Origin: DATATV01 sp035551355
GTDB lineage: Bacteria > Actinomycetota > Actinomycetes > Mycobacteriales > Pseudonocardiaceae
NCBI GenBank assembly: GCA_035551355.1
Contig: DASZNF010000005.1
Span: 104,356 to 168,355, forward strand
Direction of reading: 5' to 3'
DNA: 64,000 nt
The position numbers and the translations under genes were made by a program. Positions within the stretch are counted from its first letter, which is position 1. Each line of letters opens with the position of its first letter. This document shows, one piece after another, positions 8,323 to 16,201 of the stretch. A model generated the notes under the pieces. The model did no database searches and was not told the origin of the DNA. It saw nothing but the letters and a program-made list of their open reading frames with translations.

Positions 8323-9066
8323 TTGCGTGAATTCGAGGAACTCATCGACGTGGAACCGTCCTGGCCGATGGTCGTCGATCAGTTCGCAGGCAGCTTCACC
8401 ACCGCGGAAATCCTGCCCGCCGACTCGGCCCAGGCCCGCAACACGTTGCTGCAGTTACAGGTGACGGTCCGCTCGCCGCTGGGCGCGATCGCCCTGAACT
8501 GCGGCGGAATCCTGGTGCACGACGGCTTCCTGCGCATTTTCGGCGGTTCGAATCCGGCCGGTCCGGACGGGCTGCCCAGCATGGCCGAAATCAACGGGTT
8601 CCCGGCCGAGGTGGACCTGGCCTGGACGCCCAGCGGCGGCCTGATCATCGCGCAGGACGTCCTGGGCGGCGTGTTCGCGCTCAACGGCATCGACCCCGAG
8701 GCCGCAGGCCGCCCTGGGCAGCCGGGCGAGGTCACCTACTTCTCGCCGCGCTCGCTGGAATGGGACGCGATGGGGCTTGGCCACAGCGCGTGGCTGTCGG
8801 CCATCGTGTGCGGCGGGCTGGCCGAGTTGTACGAGGGCCTGCTGTGGCCGGGGTGGCGGGACGAGGTCGGCCCGGTCGGTCCGCGCGGCGGGCTGTCGTT
8901 CTACCCGTTCCTGTGGTCGGCCGAGGCCCAGGACGACCTGGCCGGCACCACGCGCCAGCCGGTGCCGATGGACCAGTTGCTGAGCCTGCACGCCGACACC
9001 TGCCGGCAGATGGGACTGGCCGATCCGGGATTCCTGGGCCGGTACAGCACGACGGCGCTGGCCTGA
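8323..9066 (+). CDS. DUF2625 family protein
   Basis: A 247-residue cytoplasmic protein without signal or membrane segment. The opening LREFEELIDVEPSWPMV and the stretches VTVRSPLGAIALNCGGI and LIIAQDVLGGVFALNG match the DUF2625 family, whose function is unknown. I place the start at TTG 8323 because a clear ribosome site (GAGGGA, 8311-8316) lies at correct distance and family similarity begins right there. It stands alone, convergent with a methyltransferase. Confidence 0.75.
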   Translation: MREFEELIDVEPSWPMVVDQFAGSFTTAEILPADSAQARNTLLQLQVTVRSPLGAIALNCGGILVHDGFLRIFGGSNPAGPDGLPSMAEINGFPAEVDLAWTPSGGLIIAQDVLGGVFALNGIDPEAAGRPGQPGEVTYFSPRSLEWDAMGLGHSAWLSAIVCGGLAELYEGLLWPGWRDEVGPVGPRGGLSFYPFLWSAEAQDDLAGTTRQPVPMDQLLSLHADTCRQMGLADPGFLGRYSTTALA

Positions 9067-9074
9067 TCACCGGG

Positions 9075-9761
9075 TCAGCGCGCGGATGACGATCCGTCGA
9101 TGACCGGACGGCGAGCCAGGACCATGCCCGCGGTGGGCGCCGGGCCCGGGTTCTCGATCAGCTCGAACTCGACCGCGAACCCGGCCGCGCGCAGCCAGCT
9201 CGCCATCCGGTCCATCGGCCGGTGGTACAGCGGAATCCGCATCGGCAGCCCGCCGTAGCCCTCGGTCTTGATCTTGGACCGATCGCCGACGTGGAACCCG
9301 ATGAGGGCGACCCCGCCCGGCCGCAGCACCCGGTGAAAGTGCGCGAACACCGTGGGAATCTCCTCGTCCGGCACGTGGATGACCGACCAGGAGGCGAGCA
9401 CCGCGCCGACCGAGCCGTCCGCGAGCGCGAGCTCGGTCATCGAGCCCACCTCGAACGACAGGTCGGGCCGGTTACGGCGGGCGATCTCGATCATCCCCGG
9501 GGACAGGTCGATCCCGAACGCGTCCAGCCCCAGGTCGCTCAGGTGCGCGGTCATGAACCCCGGCCCGCACCCCACATCCGCGACCGGCCCGCCGCCGTCC
9601 CGGACGTACTCGGCGAACAACGCCAGCGCGCCGCGCAGCATCGGGTCCCGCTCGATCGCCGGCCGCACGAAGTCCGTGTAGTTGTCGGCCACCGTGTCGT
9701 AGGACTCCGCCGCGTCCCGCAACCACTCCCCGTCAGTCACGGCCGAAACCTTATCCGCCAA
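9075..9761 (-). CDS. Class I SAM-dependent methyltransferase
   Basis: A 228-residue protein with the Rossmann-type SAM-binding fold: motif I ADVGCGPGFMTAHL, the acidic residue after strand 2 (GIDLSPGMIEIA), and motif post-I/II around FEVGSMTELALADGSV. The C-terminal part (HFHRVLRPGGVALIGFH) completes the small-molecule methyltransferase pattern. Acceptor unknown. Single gene, convergent with the DUF2625 gene eight bases away. Confidence 0.85.
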   Translation of the reverse strand: MADKVSAVTDGEWLRDAAESYDTVADNYTDFVRPAIERDPMLRGALALFAEYVRDGGGPVADVGCGPGFMTAHLSDLGLDAFGIDLSPGMIEIARRNRPDLSFEVGSMTELALADGSVGAVLASWSVIHVPDEEIPTVFAHFHRVLRPGGVALIGFHVGDRSKIKTEGYGGLPMRIPLYHRPMDRMASWLRAAGFAVEFELIENPGPAPTAGMVLARRPVIDGSSSAR

Positions 9762-9769
9762 CGGCTTTT

Positions 9770-9788
9770 GTCAGCCGCCGCGGCTGAC
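9770..9788. repeat. Short perfect hairpin upstream of the methyltransferase
   Basis: GTCAGCCG-CCG-CGGCTGAC forms an 8-bp stem with a 3-base loop just upstream of the start at 9761. It lacks a following T-run on the minus strand, so it is not a convincing terminator; it may be an operator or a chance palindrome. Confidence 0.35.
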
Positions 9789-9803
9789 GTGCGCCTGTCG
9801 CTG

Positions 9804-9908
9804 ATGATCAGGAGGCCGAGCGTGGGGGTCGACGTCCCCGAGGACCACCTGATCCAGGGACTCAGCAAGGCGATCGCGCGGGCCGGTGTCGACGAAGACG
9901 ACGATTGA
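9804..9908 (+). CDS. Possible 34-residue acidic-tailed peptide or gene remnant
   Basis: An ATG at 9804 opens a 34-codon frame reading through VGVDVPEDHLIQGLSKAI and ending in an Asp/Glu-rich tail. The composition looks protein-like and the gap otherwise has no gene, but there is no clear ribosome site (an AGGAGG lies inside the frame, not before it). It may be the tail of a decayed gene. Not recognised. Confidence 0.2.
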   Translation: MIRRPSVGVDVPEDHLIQGLSKAIARAGVDEDDD

Positions 9909-9937
9909 TCCGGCCATCGCCCCTGCGACACAACGAC

Positions 9938-9975
9938 CGTGGGACGGACCCGAGGGAGGCCGGGTCCGTCCCACG
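9938..9975 (-). terminator. Strong hairpin terminator after the GH54 gene
   Basis: Perfect 15-base arms (CGTGGGACGGACCCG and its complement) flank an 8-base loop, ten bases past the stop of the GH54 gene. There is no T-run, as is common for terminators in high-GC actinomycetes. Confidence 0.75.
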
Positions 9976-9985
9976 ACCGGCCGGG

Positions 9986-11044
9986 TCAGCCGCCGTACCT
10001 GGCCGCGACGATGCTGGCCTGCACCGAACTCTCGGTCGAGGCCGACGGATAGCCGGAGGTCAGCACGCCCTCGTAGAACGTGCCGGCCGAGCTCTTGCTG
10101 TTGTCGCCGCCGATGCCCAGGATGATCGCGCCTTCCTTGTGCATCGGGTTGTAGCCGGACACGTCGGGCCGCACCCCGCTGTAGTAGGCGGACAGGCTGC
10201 CTGACTGCGCGTTGCCGCCGCGGATCGCCCACTCGTTGGGGCCGCCCTCGATCATGGCGGTCAGGTAGCGGTGATTCACCGTCGCGTCACCGGAGTTGTA
10301 ATGCTGGTTCACGCCAGAGAAAAGACCATTCTCCAGATCGGCCATGATCCACGGACCACTGCCGGAACCGTAGCCCCAGGTGGTCGAGTTTCCGAAGTAG
10401 ATGGCCTCCATGTGACCATTTCCGTTGTCGTCATTGTTCGTTTCCGCGTTGCCGTAGTCGAAACAACAACCGCTGTTGTAGTGCGTGCCGTCGAGGATCG
10501 CGTATTCGCCCTCGGCCGAGTCCCCGGTGGCCACACCGGAGGTCTTGTCGACGCGGTAACCGGTGCCCGCCGCCACATAGACCCCGTAGGCCTTGTGGCC
10601 GTTGACGGTGATCGGCGCGGCGGTCGCGTTGGCCAGGTTGTCCGGGCCGCTCGCGGCGCCACCGGCCGGGGCGTCGGTGAGGTTGTTGCCCCGGCCGGAC
10701 TGGTCGTAGATGACGGTGATCACGCAAGTTGTGTTGGCACAGAAGGAATCCTGCGCCGCCGCGTTGGCGTAACCGCCGGTGGAGAGCACGCCGATGTTCG
10801 TCGTGTGCCCGTCCGAGGAGCGCTTCACCTGATACAGCGACCCGCGGTAGGACGCGTACAGCGCCCGGGTCGTGCTGTGCGCGGCAACGCACGGCGTGCC
10901 GGCGGCGGCGTAGATGTCACACGGCAGCGAGGTCGCCGCCTGCGCCGTTCCGGCGCCGGCCACCACACCGGCGACCAGCGCGCCACTGGCCAGCACCACC
11001 GAGGCCGCCGCGTTCATCCGCGTTCGGCGTAACCGAGGCTTCAT
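9986..11044 (-). CDS. Secreted GH54 alpha-L-arabinofuranosidase (catalytic domain only)
   Basis: A 352-residue exported enzyme. Residues 1-36 are a Sec or Tat-like signal (RRTR, hydrophobic core, AQAA cleavage region). The mature part follows the AbfB catalytic domain throughout: LPCDIYAAAGTPCVAAHSTT at the start, ITVIYDQSGRGNNLT, YGNAETNNDDNGNGHMEAIY, then DLENGLF with the nucleophile Glu and IGGDNS with the acid/base Asp of family GH54. It removes arabinofuranose from arabinan or arabinoxylan outside the cell. The usual C-terminal CBM42 arabinose-binding domain is absent. Ribosome site AGGAGAG precedes the ATG. Confidence 0.92.
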   Translation of the reverse strand: MKPRLRRTRMNAAASVVLASGALVAGVVAGAGTAQAATSLPCDIYAAAGTPCVAAHSTTRALYASYRGSLYQVKRSSDGHTTNIGVLSTGGYANAAAQDSFCANTTCVITVIYDQSGRGNNLTDAPAGGAASGPDNLANATAAPITVNGHKAYGVYVAAGTGYRVDKTSGVATGDSAEGEYAILDGTHYNSGCCFDYGNAETNNDDNGNGHMEAIYFGNSTTWGYGSGSGPWIMADLENGLFSGVNQHYNSGDATVNHRYLTAMIEGGPNEWAIRGGNAQSGSLSAYYSGVRPDVSGYNPMHKEGAIILGIGGDNSKSSAGTFYEGVLTSGYPSASTESSVQASIVAARYGG

Positions 11045-11350
11045 TTCCGGCTCTCCTGTTCTTGCTCATCGTCGAGCATTCCTGGCACACCATTCACGTT
11101 CCAGGTATTTGTTCGAAATTTCGGATATTGTTCGAGGAGCCGTTTATGACGGTAACTACCTTGCCGACCGCCCGGCAAGGATTGCCGACTCCGCGTTGAT
11201 AACTGTCAAATTCCGGCGAAGGACAGGCGAGAGACCGTCGAAAGGATCTCTCTCACCTGCACTCAAGTGGATGAGGACTTCCACTTCCTCGGCTACCGTC
11301 GTGACCAGCGGCGCGATCACACCGACCGCGTTCCCCGATTTGGAGGTCGT
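11045..11350. promoter_or_regulatory. 306-base intergenic region with paired TTGTTCGA repeats
   Basis: This gap holds the GH54 promoter. TTGTTCGA occurs twice, at 11109-11116 and 11128-11135, spaced 19 bases, a plausible activator or repressor site. An imperfect inverted repeat CAGGCGAGAGA (11224-11234) / TCTCTCACCTG (11249-11259) lies nearer the rightward gene. I see no coding potential here. Confidence 0.35.
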
Positions 11351-11713
11351 GTGCGTCACCAAGGACCCCTGCCCCGGCGCACCGTCGATCGGGTCAACGG
11401 CTGCGTCAACACCCTGCGCACCTCGCCGCGCTGGGGGCGGGCGATCAGTAAACGCTTCACCACGGTCACCTACACCGGACGGCGCTCCGGGCGCACCTTC
11501 AGCACCCCGGTGGCCTTCCGCCGCACCGGCGACACCGTCACCATCGACGTCAAGCTGCCCGACGCCAAGAACTGGTGGCGCAACTTCACCGGCGACGGCG
11601 GCCCGATCTTCTTGGAGCTGGGCGGTTCCGACCGCTCCGGCCACGCCATTGCGCACCGCGACGACAACGGCCGGGTCAAGGTCATCGTTCAACTGGACGG
11701 CAGCCACAGGTGA
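11351..11713 (+). CDS. Deazaflavin (F420)-dependent nitroreductase family protein
   Basis: A 120-residue protein of the DUF385/Ddn split-barrel family. KRFTTVTYTGRRSGRTFSTP is the diagnostic opening, where the GRRSG loop helps bind the F420 tail, followed by a barrel that ends RVKVIVQLDG. GTG 11351 with GGAGG at 11342-11346 is the best start; upstream residues in frame are not family-like. Such proteins reduce nitro or quinone groups with F420H2 or have lost catalysis. It lies 194 bases before a TetR gene in the same direction. Confidence 0.7.
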   Translation: MRHQGPLPRRTVDRVNGCVNTLRTSPRWGRAISKRFTTVTYTGRRSGRTFSTPVAFRRTGDTVTIDVKLPDAKNWWRNFTGDGGPIFLELGGSDRSGHAIAHRDDNGRVKVIVQLDGSHR

Positions 11714-11907
11714 GAGCGGCCGGAATGGCCGGGTGACAGCGTCCCAGCGATCTACCCGGGCCACGGATCTCCGGGGCCGACGGCTTGCCGCTGCGCCACC
11801 AGCGGTTGGTCGCGCGATTCCGCCTGCCGGGCACCACGCCGGGCCGACCGTCCGACGCGGGCCACAATGGAGCGCATGATTAGCACGACAGCGCCGGTGG
11901 TCGGCTC

Positions 11908-12450
11908 GTGAGATCACGGGACGCCCTCATCGGAGCGACGCTCGACCTGATCGAGAACCACGGGTTCACTTCGGTCAACGTGTCCTCGGTGGCCGCGGCG
12001 GCGGGCGTGTCCCGGCAGACGGTGTACTCGATCTTCGGCAGCCGCGAGGAACTGGTCTCGCAGTCGGTGATCGCGGTGGCGACCGAGGTCATGGACGTGC
12101 TCACCGCCGCCGCGGCCGCGACCGACACCGCCTGTGCGTATGTGGTCGAACTGCTGGTCGCGTGCCGTCGGGAACTGCTGGGCCGGCCCGCGCTGCTCGC
12201 GCTGCTGCGGGCCGAGCAGCAGAACCCGTTGTTCGACGCCGGGATGATCGGCCGCGCACTGCCGGTGGCCCGCACCCACCTGGCGCCGCTGCTCGAGCGG
12301 AACCCGGCACTGTCCCCGGACTACGACTCGCTGCTCGAACTGATCACCCGGCTGGCGCTGTCCGTGGTCGTGTTCGACAGCGAACGCACCCGCAGCGACG
12401 AGGATCTGCGCCGATTCCTGACCCGCTGGCTGGAGCCACTGCTGTCCTGA
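11908..12450 (+). CDS. TetR family transcriptional regulator
   Basis: A 180-residue regulator starting at GTG 11908. The N-terminal HTH is standard (VSSVAAAAGVSRQTVYSIF) and the C-terminal ligand domain is helical. The gap to the cholesterol-oxidase-like gene downstream is 89 bases and holds a strong promoter, so the TetR protein may repress that gene rather than be co-transcribed with it. Confidence 0.85.
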   Translation: MRSRDALIGATLDLIENHGFTSVNVSSVAAAAGVSRQTVYSIFGSREELVSQSVIAVATEVMDVLTAAAAATDTACAYVVELLVACRRELLGRPALLALLRAEQQNPLFDAGMIGRALPVARTHLAPLLERNPALSPDYDSLLELITRLALSVVVFDSERTRSDEDLRRFLTRWLEPLLS

Positions 12451-12460
12451 CCTCAGAAAC

Positions 12461-12489
12461 TTGACACTTTTTTTGATACTGTCTAGTTT
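12461..12489 (+). promoter_or_regulatory. Sigma-70-like promoter for the cholesterol-oxidase-like gene
   Basis: TTGACA (12461-12466), a 17-base spacer and TAGTTT (12484-12489) lie 50 bases before the ATG at 12540. The T-rich spacer stands out in this GC-rich sequence. A TetR site could overlap it, but no clear palindrome was seen. Confidence 0.65.
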
Positions 12490-12539
12490 GACGGCCCGTA
12501 GTTAGGACACCACCCTCGGCAAACCAGGCTGGAGCTCCG

Positions 12540-14192
12540 ATGACCGGGTTGACCCGTCGTACCTTCCTGGGCAGTGCCGCCGCCGCGGTCGGCGCGGCCG
12601 CCCTGCCCACCAGCGCGACCACCGCATCGGCGAGCACCAGCCGGGTGCCGCTGACCCGCTCCCAGGAGCGGGTGGTGGTGATCGGTTCCGGCTTCGGCGG
12701 CGGGGTCACCGCGTTACGACTGGCCCAGGCCGGGGTGGACGTGCTGGTGCTGGAACGCGGCAAATGGTGGCCGACCGGCCCCAACGCCGAGACGTTCCCG
12801 CACGCGGCGACCCCGGACAAGCGCGACCTGTTCTACACCGCATGGCCGAACGTGGCCGGGCAGCCGGTCGGGCTGGACCCCTACGTCGGCCTGCTGGAGC
12901 CGGTGATCGGGGAGAACCTGACCGCGATCGTGGCGGCCGGTGTGGGCGGCGGTTCCCTGGTCTACCAAGGAATGACGCTGCAACCGAGCGAAGAGGTGTT
13001 CAACACCTGGTTCCCGGAGCAGCTGGACTACGCCACGATGAACTCGGTCTACTACCCGCGAGTGGCCAGGATGCTCGGCATCGAGACCGCCCCGGACGAG
13101 CTGATCAACAGTGAAACCTATTATCCGCCAAGGGCTTTCGCCCGCAACGTGCAGTCCGCCGGGTACGATCTGACCAAGATCCCGATGCCGATCGACTGGA
13201 CCTACGCGCTGGACGAGCTGGCCGGCCAGATGAAACCCAGCTACACCAACGGTGACTGCGCGCTGGGCGTGAACAACGGCGGCAAGCACTCGGTGGACGT
13301 CACCTATCTGGCCCAGGCGCTGGCGACCGGCAAGGTCACCGTCGCGGTGCAGCACAACGTCACCGACATCGCCCAGGCCGCCGACGGCAGCTGGGAGGTG
13401 TCGGTCAACCGCACCGACACCAGCGGCACCGTGCTGGAGCAGAAGATCATCAGCACCAAGGCGCTGGTGCTGGCCGCGGGCACGGTGAACACCTCCCGGC
13501 TGCTGGTGCGGGCCGGCGCCGAGGGCAGGATCGCCGATCTCCCCGACGGGGTCGGCCAGGGTTACGGCACCAACGGCGACCAGATCTACGTGTGGACCGA
13601 CCTGAAGGAAGACCTCGGCACTCCGCAGGGTGGCCCGGTGGTCTACGGCAGCTTCGAATGGGACGACCCGAACCAGCCGGCCAACACGGTGATCCAGGCG
13701 TCGCTGCCGCCGATCAGCGTGAACGCCGGCGCCCTGCTGCCCACCGCGCTGCTGCCCGCGGCCGCGAGCATCGCCACGCCCCCGCTGGATCTGCACTCCA
13801 CCATGCTGGTCGGCTACGGCGTCAGCCCGACCCGCGGCCGGTTCACCTACAACTCGCTGACCGGGCAGGCCGATCTGCACTGGCCCGCGGGCGGGGATGC
13901 CGCGCTGGCCCAACGGATCAAGCAGCGGATCAGCGGCATCGCCGGCCCGGAGAGCCTGCTGATCAACACCAACGACCTGGTCAACTCGACCTGGCACTCG
14001 CTGGGCGGCGCGAGCATCGACCAGGTGTGCGACCTGGACGGCCGGGTCCTCGGCAAGAAGGGCCTGTACGTGCTGGACGGCGCGTTGATGCCCGGCACCA
14101 CGTGCGCCTGCAACCCGTCGATGACCATCGCCGCGGTCGCCGAGCGGGCGCTGGACCAGATCGTGGCCAACGACGTCGGCACCATCATCTGA
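12540..14192 (+). CDS. Exported GMC oxidoreductase, cholesterol oxidase-like
   Basis: A 550-residue flavoenzyme. The N-terminus LTRRTFLGSAAAAVGAAALP is a twin-arginine signal. The FAD-binding motif VVVIGSGFGGGVTALRL follows at about residue 43. C-terminal NSTWHSLGGASIDQVC and CNPSMTIAAVAERAL match the class I (non-covalent FAD) cholesterol oxidases of Streptomyces and Brevibacterium, including the active-site His in TWH and Asn in NPS. Predicted reaction: oxidation of the 3-beta-hydroxyl of a sterol to the 4-en-3-one with H2O2 release, outside the cell. It fits the sterol locus 30 kb away. A related GMC substrate remains possible. Confidence 0.83.
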   Translation: MTGLTRRTFLGSAAAAVGAAALPTSATTASASTSRVPLTRSQERVVVIGSGFGGGVTALRLAQAGVDVLVLERGKWWPTGPNAETFPHAATPDKRDLFYTAWPNVAGQPVGLDPYVGLLEPVIGENLTAIVAAGVGGGSLVYQGMTLQPSEEVFNTWFPEQLDYATMNSVYYPRVARMLGIETAPDELINSETYYPPRAFARNVQSAGYDLTKIPMPIDWTYALDELAGQMKPSYTNGDCALGVNNGGKHSVDVTYLAQALATGKVTVAVQHNVTDIAQAADGSWEVSVNRTDTSGTVLEQKIISTKALVLAAGTVNTSRLLVRAGAEGRIADLPDGVGQGYGTNGDQIYVWTDLKEDLGTPQGGPVVYGSFEWDDPNQPANTVIQASLPPISVNAGALLPTALLPAAASIATPPLDLHSTMLVGYGVSPTRGRFTYNSLTGQADLHWPAGGDAALAQRIKQRISGIAGPESLLINTNDLVNSTWHSLGGASIDQVCDLDGRVLGKKGLYVLDGALMPGTTCACNPSMTIAAVAERALDQIVANDVGTII

Positions 14193-14262
14193 TCGTCCCA
14201 ATCGACCGGAACGGCGCGTTTCCGTCCTACCGAGCGGAGGCACGCCGTTGCGGTTCGGCTCA

Positions 14263-14293
14263 TATTGGTCATACCCTTATACCTCTAATAAGG
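14263..14293 (+). promoter_or_regulatory. GntR-type operator before the methyltransferase
   Basis: TATTGGTCATACCCTTA (14263-14279) matches 12 of 14 fixed positions of the island palindrome TAATGGTnnnACCATTA. An inverted repeat CCTTAT (14275-14280) / ATAAGG (14288-14293) overlaps it and runs into the ribosome site AAGGAGGT. This ties the methyltransferase to the GntR-controlled island. Confidence 0.6.
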
Positions 14294-14302
14294 AGGTAGT
14301 CA

Positions 14303-14986
14303 ATGACCGAGCTGGGCCTCGATGCGGCCGGGCCGTGGCAGGACGAGGAGTTCGTCAGGGGCTGGGTGGAGGCGGACACGATCGCCGGCCTGCTCGCCTT
14401 CCCGCGGGCCGTCTCCGCCGCACTGGTCAAGCAGGATCGACCGCAGGCCAACAAGATCGTGGACATCGGCAGCGGGACCGGCGAGTTCCTGGCCGTGTTC
14501 CTGGATGAGTTCCCGGACGCCCGGGGCGTGTGGACCGACGCGTCCGAGGCCATGCTGGACATCGCCCGCACCCGGCTGGCCGAGTACGGCGACCGGGTCG
14601 AGTACCAACTGGTCGACATGACCGATCTGGCCCACGCCAACCTGCCCCGGGACATCGACGTGGTGCTCACCTCGCGGGCGGCGCACCACCTGGACCGCCC
14701 AGCGCTGTTCGACTTCTACCGCGAGGCGGGCGAGCGGCTCGCGTCCGGCGGCTGGCTGGTCAACCTCGACCACATCGGACCCCGCGATGATACCTGGAAC
14801 CAGCGGCTGCGCACCGTCCGCAAACGTTTTCAGCCCCAGGGCAAGACGTCCAAACCGCACCACCACAACTATCCACTCACCGGCGTGGCCGACCACTTCG
14901 ACGCGCTGACCGCGGCCGGGCTGACCGACCACGAGATCGCCTGGCGCGGACTGATCACCTGCCTGTTCATGGCCCGCAAGAACTGA
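14303..14986 (+). CDS. Class I SAM-dependent methyltransferase
   Basis: A 227-residue methyltransferase with motif I VDIGSGTGEFLAVF, the acidic residue TDASEAMLDIA, and LTSRAAHHLDRPALFDFY in the post-II region. It lacks signal or membrane segments. An unusually strong ribosome site (AAGGAGGT) precedes the ATG. The upstream palindrome resembles those in the 20-33 kb island, so it may methylate, or take a methyl group from, an intermediate of that pathway. It is convergent with the ABC transporter operon. Confidence 0.85.
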   Translation: MTELGLDAAGPWQDEEFVRGWVEADTIAGLLAFPRAVSAALVKQDRPQANKIVDIGSGTGEFLAVFLDEFPDARGVWTDASEAMLDIARTRLAEYGDRVEYQLVDMTDLAHANLPRDIDVVLTSRAAHHLDRPALFDFYREAGERLASGGWLVNLDHIGPRDDTWNQRLRTVRKRFQPQGKTSKPHHHNYPLTGVADHFDALTAAGLTDHEIAWRGLITCLFMARKN

Positions 14987-15000
14987 CGCGACGACCGGGC

Positions 15001-15036
15001 GAGCCCCGGGGGCGGCCGCTCCCGCCCCCGAGGCTC
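15001..15036. terminator. Bidirectional hairpin between convergent genes
   Basis: Arms GAGCCCCGGGGGCGG (15001-15015) and CCGCCCCCGAGGCTC (15022-15036) pair with one mismatch around a 6-base loop. It lies between the methyltransferase and the ABC ATPase stop codon and probably serves both. Confidence 0.7.
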
Positions 15037-16177
15037 ACGATCCGGTGGCCGAGGCCGGTTCGGCGGTGACCCGGCGGGCCACGCCGGCGGCCGGCATCAC
15101 CAGCGCCGCGTCCTGGTCGGGTTCCAGATACACCCGGTCGCCGTGGGCCAATCCTACCTTTTCCTTGTACACCCGCACCTTCACCGACTCCGCGTTGTCC
15201 AGCGTGACGTGGTAGTCCCAGCAGTCGCCCTGGTAGATGCTGAAATCCACCACCCCGGACCAGTCCCGCTCGGTGCGCCGCCGCCGCGACATCCGGAAGC
15301 TCTCCGGCCGCATGAACACGCTCACCTGCTCCCCCGGGGTCAGCCCGTCGCACGCCCGGCAGCGCAACCTCCCGGCCGCCACGGTGAGTTCCACCGTCTC
15401 ACCGTCCAAACCGTGCACGGTGCCGGTCATCGTGTTGGACACGCCGAGGAAGCGCGCGGTGAACTCGGCACTGGGCCAGGTGTAGATCTCCTGCGGCAGG
15501 CCCTGTTCCACCACCCGGCCGCCGTTCATCACGATCACCCGGTCGGACACGGCCAGCGCCTCGTCCTGGTCGTGGGTGACGAACACCGTGGTGATGCCCA
15601 GCCGCTGCTGCACCGCACGGATCTCGTCCCGCATCCGGTCCCGCAGCCCCGCGTCCAAATTGGATAGTGGCTCGTCCAGCAGCAGCACCTGCGGTTCCCG
15701 TACCAGTGCCCGGGCCAGCGCCACCCGCTGCTGCTGCCCGCCGGACAGCGCGGTGGCCGAGCGTTCGGCGAAATCGGCAAGGCCGACCCCGTCCAGCGCG
15801 GCCCGGGCCCGTTCGCGGGCTTGCGTCCTGCTCACCCGCGGGCGGTGCGAGCGCAGCGGGAACAGCACGTTCTCCAGCACCGTCATGTGCGGCCAGATTG
15901 CGTAGGACTGGAACACGATGCCGATCGGCCGTCGGTTCGCCCCAAGGAAAATTCCGTTGTCCGGCGCGGCCACCACGGTGTCGCCGATGCTGATCTCACC
16001 GCCGTTGGGCCGTTCCAGGCCGGCGATCAGCCGCAGCGTGGTGGTCTTGCCGCAGCCGCTGGGGCCCAGCAACGTCACCAGCTCGCCCTCGGCGATCTCC
16101 AGATCGATGCCGTCCACCGCGTTGCCGGTCGTGGTGCGCCCGGGATACCGCTTGACCACACCGGAAAGCCTGATCAT
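15035..16177 (-). CDS. ABC transporter ATP-binding protein (FbpC/PotA type)
   Basis: A 380-residue ATPase with Walker A GPSGCGKTT (about 39-47), signature LSGGQQQR, Walker B LLLDEPLSNLD and switch His in VFVTHDQDEA. A C-terminal TOBE-like regulatory domain follows residue 245. The length and order fit the iron(III)/putrescine/2-aminoethylphosphonate importer class. It follows its fused permease (gap 24 bases) and binding protein, so the three genes form one importer. Confidence 0.9.
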   Translation of the reverse strand: MIRLSGVVKRYPGRTTTGNAVDGIDLEIAEGELVTLLGPSGCGKTTTLRLIAGLERPNGGEISIGDTVVAAPDNGIFLGANRRPIGIVFQSYAIWPHMTVLENVLFPLRSHRPRVSRTQARERARAALDGVGLADFAERSATALSGGQQQRVALARALVREPQVLLLDEPLSNLDAGLRDRMRDEIRAVQQRLGITTVFVTHDQDEALAVSDRVIVMNGGRVVEQGLPQEIYTWPSAEFTARFLGVSNTMTGTVHGLDGETVELTVAAGRLRCRACDGLTPGEQVSVFMRPESFRMSRRRRTERDWSGVVDFSIYQGDCWDYHVTLDNAESVKVRVYKEKVGLAHGDRVYLEPDQDAALVMPAAGVARRVTAEPASATGS

Positions 16178-16201
16178 CTCGCCTCCACCTACCCAACCCA
16201 G

